DNA of 64,000 bases from Flavobacteriales bacterium UBA7666. GTDB taxonomy: Bacteria > Bacteroidota > Bacteroidia > Flavobacteriales_D > Crocinitomicaceae. The first letter of the stretch is position 1. Every line of letters begins with the position of its first letter. Position numbers and translations under genes: made by a program. Location: NCBI GenBank assembly GCA_002483265.1, contig DLHO01000022.1, forward strand, positions 62,860 through 126,859. Reading direction: 5' to 3'. The notes beneath the pieces were generated by a model. That model had not been told where the DNA came from. It saw only the letters and a list, made by a program, of their open reading frames with translations, and searched no databases. Below are positions 58,119 through 64,000 of this stretch, in pieces.

Positions 58119-59402
58119 TCAAACTTTCAATCGTCTGGTAAAGCTCATTATTGCAGCCAGGACAATGAATAATCCCAAACTACCTATTATCAGCGCATAA
58201 GTTTCAAGGTTTACAATCACATAAAGGAAACTGTAAAGAATTGAAATGGCAGCGAGAATAGTGAGCGCAAACTTCAGCGATCGAAGAACAGAATAAGCAT
58301 ACCAGCTTAAAAGTGAAAGAATTCCGATACCTGCGGCAAGATAGGAGCGGGCAAATCCGAATTGCTCTGAGAAAGAGAGTAAAATGACATAAAACAAGAC
58401 GAGTGAAAGACCTACCATCAGATAATGAATTGGATGGATGAGCATTTTTCCAATTAATTCGATGAGGTAAAACACGGTGAAGGTTAAAAGAATCACCAGA
58501 ATGGCATATTTAACCGTTCGTTCATTTAGCTGATATTGATCAATCGCTTCTAAAAAATCCACTGATGCCTCAGACATTTTCCCATAGGGTTTGGAATGAT
58601 CTATTCCGGCCTTTGTATTCTGAGCAATGTTCATCATATTCCAGGAACTTTTAAATCCTTTTTTGACTTCAAAGGAATCGGGGTTTGGGAGAGAAGTGCC
58701 GGAAAAGGATGGATTCTCCCAATTTGAAGTCATTTTGTACGCACTCTTTTTGGCAAAACCTTTTAGGATGATTTTCCCTGATCCATTGATGATGTAACTC
58801 GTATTGACTTTGATTTGGGTGGTTGATTTGTCAATAGTGAATGGAGCTGTTGCGTAGAATAACTTTTCCGGACTGGCTTCTGCCATGGTTTCCTGTTCAA
58901 TTTCCAGTCCTTTTCCGTTGACTTCTATTTTTTCCATGTTCGAAATGCGGGTTTCTGCAAGTGTCAAGAGTCCGATTTGAGCCTTAGAGAGATCCAGATT
59001 CGGATTGTTCAGATTTGGTATGAACTCAGCTTTGGTGTAGTTGTTGGATTGAAAAACGGGAAAATGATAAATCCCTCGTTTCTTAGTACTTGCGCTAACA
59101 TTGAGATTTGTTACTTCGTTTTCGGGGAAGAAGAATAGGTGTTTTTTGCTTTTATTGTTTTTTAGCGGAATTCTCAGAACAAGTCCCTTATACATGAAAT
59201 CGCTTCCCCATTCGGAGCGTATTTCTTTTTTAATCGTTTCTGCGCGGTCTTTTCGTTCCTGAATCAGGAAGATGACTCGTGCCAATGGGGCAAGCAGGAT
59301 GATTGTGATAGTTCCGATTAAAAGGAAACGCCCGAAAGGTGCATTTAAGAACTTCATGAAATCACTGGTTTCTGCTTTGTCTGTTTTTGATTGATTTTCC
59401 AT
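58119..59402 (-). CDS. creD: Inner-membrane protein CreD
   Basis: 427 residues. One N-terminal helix (FLLIGTITIILLAPLARVIF), a large periplasmic region with a CreD signature (LIQERKDRAETIKKEIRSEW), then several C-terminal helices (AILVILLTFTVFYLIEL, LIHPIHYLMVGLSLVLFYVI, LKFALTILAAISILYSFLYV). CreD in enterobacteria is an envelope-stress protein of the CreBC regulon that affects beta-lactam and colicin tolerance. Here no CreBC is visible; instead the promoter region holds a 17-bp operator shared with a winged-helix regulator operon just upstream, so that regulator probably controls creD. Confidence 0.92.
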   Translation of the reverse strand: MENQSKTDKAETSDFMKFLNAPFGRFLLIGTITIILLAPLARVIFLIQERKDRAETIKKEIRSEWGSDFMYKGLVLRIPLKNNKSKKHLFFFPENEVTNLNVSASTKKRGIYHFPVFQSNNYTKAEFIPNLNNPNLDLSKAQIGLLTLAETRISNMEKIEVNGKGLEIEQETMAEASPEKLFYATAPFTIDKSTTQIKVNTSYIINGSGKIILKGFAKKSAYKMTSNWENPSFSGTSLPNPDSFEVKKGFKSSWNMMNIAQNTKAGIDHSKPYGKMSEASVDFLEAIDQYQLNERTVKYAILVILLTFTVFYLIELIGKMLIHPIHYLMVGLSLVLFYVILLSFSEQFGFARSYLAAGIGILSLLSWYAYSVLRSLKFALTILAAISILYSFLYVIVNLETYALIIGSLGLFIVLAAIMSFTRRLKV

Positions 59403-59420
59403 TTCTGCAGTTTTAAAAGA

Positions 59421-59437
59421 ACTTTGAAATTCAAAGT
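59421..59437. promoter_or_regulatory. 17-bp palindromic operator before creD
   Basis: ACTTTGAAATTCAAAGT is a perfect palindrome (8-bp arms around A), 19 bp upstream of the creD start. It is identical to 60370-60386, including the preceding AAAAGA. The likely ligand is the winged-helix protein at 59456. Confidence 0.75.
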
Positions 59438-59455
59438 GGATGAATAAAAAAATAG

Positions 59456-59755
59456 TTATTTACTTGTTTTGATTAATTGCTCAAGCGCGGCCAGATGCTT
59501 GGCAAATGTTTGTTTTCCTAGTAAAGTTGCTTCATAAGTGGTGTTGGGTTTTTTACCAATAAATTGTTTTTTAATATCAATGTATTCCGATTGCTCCAGA
59601 GCTTTTATGTGAGATGCCAGGTTTCCGTCAGTCACTTCCAACAGTTCTTTCAAACGGTTGAAGTCGACGGCATCATTCACCATCAGAATAGACATGATTC
59701 CCAGTCTGATCCGATGGTCAAATGTTTTGTTGATATCTGAGATAATACTTGTCAT
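59456..59755 (-). CDS. Winged-helix transcriptional regulator
   Basis: 99 residues: a compact MarR/HTH_27-like winged helix with DHRIRLGIMSILMVNDAVDF, NRLKELLEVTDGNLASHIKA (recognition helix DGNLASHI), LEQSEYIDIKKQFIGKKPNT, and the wing TYEATLLGKQTFAKHL. Small regulators of this kind are typical partners of DUF-type membrane proteins in Bacteroidota. The stop of the upstream membrane-protein gene overlaps its start by 4 nt. It is expected to bind ACTTTGAAATTCAAAGT before its own operon and before creD. Confidence 0.88.
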   Translation of the reverse strand: MTSIISDINKTFDHRIRLGIMSILMVNDAVDFNRLKELLEVTDGNLASHIKALEQSEYIDIKKQFIGKKPNTTYEATLLGKQTFAKHLAALEQLIKTSK

Positions 59756-60363
59756 TGCTTTTTATAATCGTATTTCAGATACATGTATGCACCATAAAAA
59801 ATGTGACAGATTCCGAAACCGAACATCCAAAAGTACAAACCATAACCAATATACAGGCTATTTATCAATCCCAGAATGATAAAGATGAATCCCAAATTTC
59901 GTAAAGTTTCGAATGAATACCTGCTTGCATTGACCAACGCAATACCGTAAAACAATAGGGTGACAGGAGATACCAACCCAAAATCTCTTTTTGTGACTAA
60001 AATAATAGCGAATAAACCTCCGGTAACTAATGGAACCATGAAGCTCATAATAAACAGTTTGGATACTTTATTCCAAACAACTTCTTGTTTTCTTCTTGCT
60101 TTCCGTACAGAAAAAATCACTCCTGTGACGAATGATAAGACCATTACAAGCACGGCAATAATTGTTACGGTCAAAAATTCAGAAGAATTAAAACGGAGAG
60201 GAGAAATGAAACTTGCTCTCATGGAATACACGATTCCTGCGCCAATTAAAGCATAGGTTCCGGCAAGAATTCCTGAAATACCCGAAAGAGACAAAAACTT
60301 CGAGGATTTTTGCATCATCGATTGGATCTCCTGAAGCTGTGCTAAATATTTTTCATTTTCCAT
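59752..60363 (-). CDS. Membrane protein, partner of the winged-helix regulator
   Basis: Start at ATG 60363 (MENEKYLAQLQEIQSMMQKS); the frame opens 16 codons earlier inside the operator. 203 residues with six hydrophobic helices (LSGISGILAGTYALIGAGIV, FLTVTIIAVLVMVLSFVTGV, LFIMSFMVPLVTGGLFAIIL, VTLLFYGIALVNASRYSFET, GFIFIILGLINSLYIGYGLY). No enzymatic motif. Its stop overlaps the regulator start by 4 nt, so they are one operon. It may sense the envelope state for the regulator (inference). Confidence 0.75.
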   Translation of the reverse strand: MENEKYLAQLQEIQSMMQKSSKFLSLSGISGILAGTYALIGAGIVYSMRASFISPLRFNSSEFLTVTIIAVLVMVLSFVTGVIFSVRKARRKQEVVWNKVSKLFIMSFMVPLVTGGLFAIILVTKRDFGLVSPVTLLFYGIALVNASRYSFETLRNLGFIFIILGLINSLYIGYGLYFWMFGFGICHIFYGAYMYLKYDYKKQ

Positions 60364-60369
60364 AAAAGA

Positions 60370-60386
60370 ACTTTGAAATTCAAAGT
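60370..60386. promoter_or_regulatory. 17-bp palindromic operator before the membrane protein-regulator operon
   Basis: ACTTTGAAATTCAAAGT, identical to 59421-59437, 7 bp upstream of the start codon at 60363. Suggests autoregulation of the operon plus control of creD. Confidence 0.75.
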
Positions 60387-60448
60387 AAATTAAAATAAAT
60401 GAATTGCACAACTAATTTTTAGATTTTTTTTGAAAAGGTCCTTCGATT

Positions 60449-60706
60449 TCAGTCTTTTTTACATGAACATTTTTTCTCCGGAACCGGATCATAACCATGT
60501 CCGCCCCATGGGTGACAACGACTGATTCTTCTTGTTCCCAACCATAAACCTTTGATCGGTCCATGAATTTTTAAAGCTTCGATCATATAAGCGGAACAGG
60601 TTGGGTCATATCTGCATGCATTTGGAAGAATAGGACTGATGATCCACTGATAAATTTTTACCGGGACGATCAAAATGGAAATAAAAAATTGTCGGATGTA
60701 TTTCAT
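60449..60706 (-). CDS. yidD: Membrane protein insertion efficiency factor YidD
   Basis: 85 residues with the family signature: amphipathic N-terminus (FFISILIVPVKIYQWIISPI), then CRYDPTCSAYMIEALKIHG and RRISRCHPWGGHGYDPVP, with the three conserved Cys. YidD helps YidC insert inner-membrane proteins. It stands alone on the minus strand after the membrane protein-regulator operon. The assignment is safe. Confidence 0.95.
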   Translation of the reverse strand: MKYIRQFFISILIVPVKIYQWIISPILPNACRYDPTCSAYMIEALKIHGPIKGLWLGTRRISRCHPWGGHGYDPVPEKKCSCKKD

Positions 60707-60770
60707 GATCTTCTTCCCGACAAAGTTACGTAAGAATGGAATACTTATTTCGTAATTTTAGCCAATACTT

Positions 60771-61877
60771 ATGGAAGAAATTCAAAAGAAGCGAAAGAAG
60801 AGCATTGCATTTCGACTTGGAAATACGTATTTGAGTAAAAAGACGGCAACTATCCGAAACGAGGAAAGACATGGCTATACCTTAAATCCTGGTCAAAAAA
60901 AACAGCTAAGAAATCTACAATTAAGGGTTTATTTGATTGCTGGAATTATTGGAGCTTGCGCTGTTATGATCGTCATTTTTCCCTTTCACTTCACCAATCT
61001 ATTGGATGCACAGCATTTTGATCTTTTCGGATACCAATTTGACTTTGAGCTTTATTATACCATTTATGCAGTTGCAATGATCTTTCCGGAGATCTGGCTC
61101 TTGAATATGCTGAATATTTATGCGGTAAGAAAAATTTGCGAGATCTATAAGTATCCTTCTGTTTCTCAAAATGATTATCAGGAGCAAGTAGCCTTGTTAA
61201 CAGAAGCTGGATTGGAAATGCCGGCAAAACATATGCAGTTATTGGAAATTGATCCTTACATCGGACTAACCCGGTTTTCGTATTACGCATTGTTGATTGG
61301 TACCAAGTTGAAAGCTACTTTGTCAAATGTATTGATGAAATTTTTGGTCAGACGTTTTCTTGGAAGGTATGCTTTGCGGATCATTACTGATCTGATTGGG
61401 ATCCCCATTTTTGCCTTTTGGAATGCGTGGAGCAGCAGGCAAGTCATGAAAGAAACACAGATGCGAATTGTTGCTGCGGCCGCCACCAAGGATTTCATGA
61501 GCGAATTCTCAACAGAAGAATTGATTCAGGTTAAAGAGGGTTTCAACAAATTATTTCATTTTATTGCTCAGCAAAAGAGACAGTACAATTTTGCACTTTA
61601 CTCTTTTATGAAAGAAATGCTGGCAATTTTTCCGGATCTCGACTTAAAATATGCGAAAGAAGTGAAGATCGATGAGTTGTTTACTTCGAATCCGGAGGAA
61701 AATAAAGTGATTGCACGCTTATTGATTTTCGGGTTGATTGTGGACGGAACCCTTTCTGTGAAAGAGCGATTAACGATTCGTAAAATTGCAAAAGAAGACT
61801 GGTTTCCGATTTCTATCGATGAGATGGAGCTTATTTTGAAAGGATATGTAAACGGAGAAGGATTGAAGAGATTCTGA
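60771..61877 (+). CDS. Conserved membrane protein of unknown function
   Basis: 368 residues. Basic N-terminus (RKKSIAFRLGNTYLSKKTAT), two helices (LIAGIIGACAVMIVIFPFHF, LYYTIYAVAMIFPEIWLLNM), a middle soluble part with LEIDPYIGLTRFSYYALLIG, a third membrane patch (ITDLIGIPIFAFWNAWSSRQ), and a C-terminal helical domain (EENKVIARLLIFGLIVDGTL, SVKERLTIRKIAKEDW). It may belong to the uncharacterised LBF_2804 group seen in Bacteroidota, but I am not certain. Single gene, divergent from yidD. Confidence 0.7.
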   Translation: MEEIQKKRKKSIAFRLGNTYLSKKTATIRNEERHGYTLNPGQKKQLRNLQLRVYLIAGIIGACAVMIVIFPFHFTNLLDAQHFDLFGYQFDFELYYTIYAVAMIFPEIWLLNMLNIYAVRKICEIYKYPSVSQNDYQEQVALLTEAGLEMPAKHMQLLEIDPYIGLTRFSYYALLIGTKLKATLSNVLMKFLVRRFLGRYALRIITDLIGIPIFAFWNAWSSRQVMKETQMRIVAAAATKDFMSEFSTEELIQVKEGFNKLFHFIAQQKRQYNFALYSFMKEMLAIFPDLDLKYAKEVKIDELFTSNPEENKVIARLLIFGLIVDGTLSVKERLTIRKIAKEDWFPISIDEMELILKGYVNGEGLKRF

Positions 61878-61980
61878 ATGAGAATGATGGAAACAGCCTT
61901 AAATCGTTAAAATTTCTGACAACTCTTGTGTTTTTCCACTCATTTTCTTAATTTGCATTACCCAAAACCCACAAACAACA

Positions 61981-62961
61981 ATGAAACGCAAAACTCTCCT
62001 TGCAATACTTGCGTGTATTCCATTTATTGCTTCTTCTCAAAATTCCACCTGGGAAAGAGAAATGATCGCTGTTACCGAAGGTACTTCTGAACACATTATT
62101 ATGGGATCCGCAGGAATTGAGGCTGCGCAGTGGGATCAGCTTCAACATCCAAAATTCTGGCAGCAGATCATGATTCTTTCACCGGATTCCGTTTTGGTAA
62201 ATGTAGGAGCCACGAGACAGATCATTGCAAAAATGTCGAATAAAGACTGGCATGCTCAAACGGAGGCTCAAAAAACCATTTTTAAAGATAGTATTCGCAC
62301 CTTGTTCAGCTTGAATGCGGACGAACGGATCAACGTCACCACTGGAAAAAACGACTTCTATCGTTTTGATTTGGTATTTGAAAGTTTGCCTAAAGGTGTT
62401 TCTGCATTTGAAGGTTTTGGTGTAGATCCGTGGTATGCGCAATCTATTTTATTAATTGAAAGTCCGGGAAGAATGCAGAAATCGTCTGTTGGTGCTTACG
62501 GTCCTTTTCAATTAATGCCAGCGGTTGCCCGTTCGATGGGATTGACTGTCAATCGTTCCGTGGATGAGCGAAAAGATTTTATGCGTTCGGCTTATGCCGC
62601 ATCTCAATTGCTCAAGCGTATTTGTATTCCTTCAGCGAAAGGGATTGCAGAAGGTGCCGGCTTGGTTGTGGATGAACAATCCATTTGGTTTCGCTTGTTG
62701 ACAATGCATGTTTATCACGCAGGAGCTTTGAATGTGAAAGCTGTGGTAAATGCTATTGGACCAGTAACTTCCGGAGAAGAGTTAATCCAGAAAATGTGGG
62801 TTACTAGTGCAGGAAGTTTCGGGAATTGTTCTCAGAACTATTCACAATTAGCATTGGCGGCACATATTCAATTGGGACAAATTATTTCAAATAAAGCGTC
62901 TTCTGTTTATGAATGTAGTAAGGCATTTGTTTCGGATGAACCAATCCTTACCCCAAATTAG
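61981..62961 (+). CDS. Lytic transglycosylase (SLT domain)
   Basis: 326 residues with signal peptide (LLAILACIPFIASSQN). The SLT fold shows PWYAQSILLIESPGRMQKS with the catalytic Glu in LLIESPG, then VGAYGPFQLMPAVARSMGLT (GxFQLMP motif), a helix SAYAASQLLKRI, and LLTMHVYHAGALNVKAVVNA. It cleaves peptidoglycan in the periplasm. It converges with the TonB-dependent receptor gene; a small inverted repeat (AATCCTTA/TAAGGATT, 62943-62971) overlaps both gene ends. Confidence 0.9.
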   Translation: MKRKTLLAILACIPFIASSQNSTWEREMIAVTEGTSEHIIMGSAGIEAAQWDQLQHPKFWQQIMILSPDSVLVNVGATRQIIAKMSNKDWHAQTEAQKTIFKDSIRTLFSLNADERINVTTGKNDFYRFDLVFESLPKGVSAFEGFGVDPWYAQSILLIESPGRMQKSSVGAYGPFQLMPAVARSMGLTVNRSVDERKDFMRSAYAASQLLKRICIPSAKGIAEGAGLVVDEQSIWFRLLTMHVYHAGALNVKAVVNAIGPVTSGEELIQKMWVTSAGSFGNCSQNYSQLALAAHIQLGQIISNKASSVYECSKAFVSDEPILTPN

Positions 62962-62983
62962 GATAAGGATTGATTGTGATTCT

Positions 62984-64000
62984 TTAGAATTGGAAAATCA
63001 GCCCCAAGGTTGGAGTAACGGTAGCCGACTCGTTTTTTAAGAGTAAAGGAATTCCGTTTGAACCATCTGATTTTAAAGGCTGTCCATCTGTTGTGGCAAA
63101 TGCGGAATTATCATCGGTTCGTTTGAAAGTGTAGTATGGAGTTCCTTGTTGTTTGGTTGCCAGAATATTTTGTATATCAATGAAAAATGCCAAACTGGTA
63201 GCTTTAAAATTCCATGTTTTGTCGATGCGTAGATCCAGTTGACTGAATAGTTTCAATCGCGCGGAGTTTACGTTGGCGTAATCAAGAACTCCATTTCCGG
63301 TTGTGGGATAGGCAAATTGAGAAGCAGTTAAATTATAGGGAGTATATGGAACACCACCCGCCAAACGGTATTTTGCACCTAGTTGCCAACTCTTTTTAAA
63401 CTTATAACCTAATGTTCCAGAAAGTAAATGTTGGTTATCCCACGCAGAAGGAATTAGTACACCGTCTGCTCCCGAAAATTTACTTCTTACATAGGTATAA
63501 CTGACAAAATAGAATAGTTTTTTGACTAGTTTTTGCTGGATGAAAACCTCAAATCCGATCGTTTCTCCTTTTCCTGAACTCTTCACGGCTTCATTTCCTA
63601 CAGCGCCATATTCTTGTCCTTGATTGGCCAAAGAAATTCCATTAGAAACTGATACCGGATAGTTGGAATACTGTTTATAGAATCCTTCCAAAGTGATTCG
63701 TAATGCTTCATTTGGAAGAAATTGTCCGCCAAACACATAATGTGTGGAACGAATATAATCAATGGATTTATTCACCAATTGATTGGTATCATTGCGATAA
63801 CCTAAAACCGTGTATGTTGGTATTTTGTAATAAACTCCTGCACTCCCGGTTAATTCAAATTTCGGAGTGATTTTGAGTGCTGCTGATAGTCGGGGAGAGA
63901 TGGTGGGAAGGGGATTCATCCCATCAGCTGTAAAAGTGTTTATGTCTGAGCGAATACCACCTGAAATTAATAACCGATCGGAGAAGAAATTACGAGAAAG
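62984..64000 (-). CDS. TonB-dependent outer-membrane receptor, 3' part only
   Basis: The frame runs off the right edge; the first Met inside the window (63919) is internal, since codons continue to 64000 (LSRNFFSDRLLISGGIRSDI). About 338 C-terminal residues are visible, all barrel strands of a TonB-dependent receptor (KFELTGSAGVYYKIPTYTVL, ALRITLEGFYKQYSNYPVSV, KLFYFVSYTYVRSKFSGADG, SWQLGAKYRLAGGVPYTPYN), ending VTPTLGLIFQF with the typical terminal Phe. The plug, TonB box and substrate are outside the window. Confidence 0.9.
   Translation of the reverse strand, partial: LSRNFFSDRLLISGGIRSDINTFTADGMNPLPTISPRLSAALKITPKFELTGSAGVYYKIPTYTVLGYRNDTNQLVNKSIDYIRSTHYVFGGQFLPNEALRITLEGFYKQYSNYPVSVSNGISLANQGQEYGAVGNEAVKSSGKGETIGFEVFIQQKLVKKLFYFVSYTYVRSKFSGADGVLIPSAWDNQHLLSGTLGYKFKKSWQLGAKYRLAGGVPYTPYNLTASQFAYPTTGNGVLDYANVNSARLKLFSQLDLRIDKTWNFKATSLAFFIDIQNILATKQQGTPYYTFKRTDDNSAFATTDGQPLKSDGSNGIPLLLKNESATVTPTLGLIFQF

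Overview
The window is a chromosome segment from a Bacteroidota bacterium, most likely Flavobacteriales. The evidence is low GC, at least seven proteins with a C-terminal type IX secretion (T9SS type A) sorting domain, promoters of the TTG-N19/20-TAnnTTTG type, almost no Shine-Dalgarno sequences, and families typical of the phylum (GWxTD protein, HYC_CC_PP proteins, an RND pump fused to its TolC partner). The style resembles Crocinitomicaceae/Fluviicola, but that is an inference from gene content only.

Layout. (1) 1-532: chromosomal left flank with the 5' end of a xerD-like recombinase (minus) divergent from aroQ (plus). (2) About 664-30336: a probable 29.7-kb integrative element. It is bounded by 16-bp direct repeats (GGGTACNAAAAAGGGT) and has a tyrosine recombinase at its right end. 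Its cargo is a metal-resistance island. A Zn/Cd-type module holds a MerC-like/GDCCVxC protein, a secreted HMA protein, a TlpA thioredoxin and a P1B ATPase, followed by a CusB/CusA-TolC efflux pump. A copper module holds a secreted BNR-like protein, DUF305, multicopper oxidase-CopB, an HMA chaperone, CopA ATPase, an HMA-AraC regulator and an HMA-DUF3347 lipoprotein. A plus-strand operon follows (HYC_CC_PP, HMBD lipoprotein, secreted thioredoxin, unknown T9SS protein, second multicopper oxidase). The element backbone (23.8-30.3 kb) has a 5'-truncated ATPase-nuclease gene, an XRE repressor with palindromic operators, small unknown genes, an array of six hairpins at a 72-73-bp period, three degenerate 140-bp tandem repeats, iteron-like repeats, an excisionase-like HTH protein and the integrase. 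I see no relaxase or conjugation gene.

(3) 30.6-64 kb: ordinary chromosome. It holds a duplicated DUF1304-fusion pair, a methyltransferase, secreted M12B and M43 metalloproteases, a GWxTD/glycosyltransferase operon, tRNA-Ser(TGA) with a duplicated 3' end, an MBL hydrolase, Crp and DinB genes, csaA, a tricorn-like protease, a cupredoxin, an aminotransferase, a creD/winged-helix regulon with two identical 17-bp operators, yidD, a lytic transglycosylase and the 3' end of a TonB-dependent receptor gene. Intergenic regions carry a REP-like family, a second dispersed hairpin repeat and a strong small-RNA candidate near 35.93-36.05 kb.

How the island genes fit together (inference from family knowledge): the P1B ATPases move metal from cytoplasm to periplasm, the Cus pump sends it across the outer membrane, multicopper oxidases oxidise Cu(I), small HMA, HMBD and Cys/His-rich proteins buffer it in the envelope, and an HMA-AraC protein is the likely sensor.
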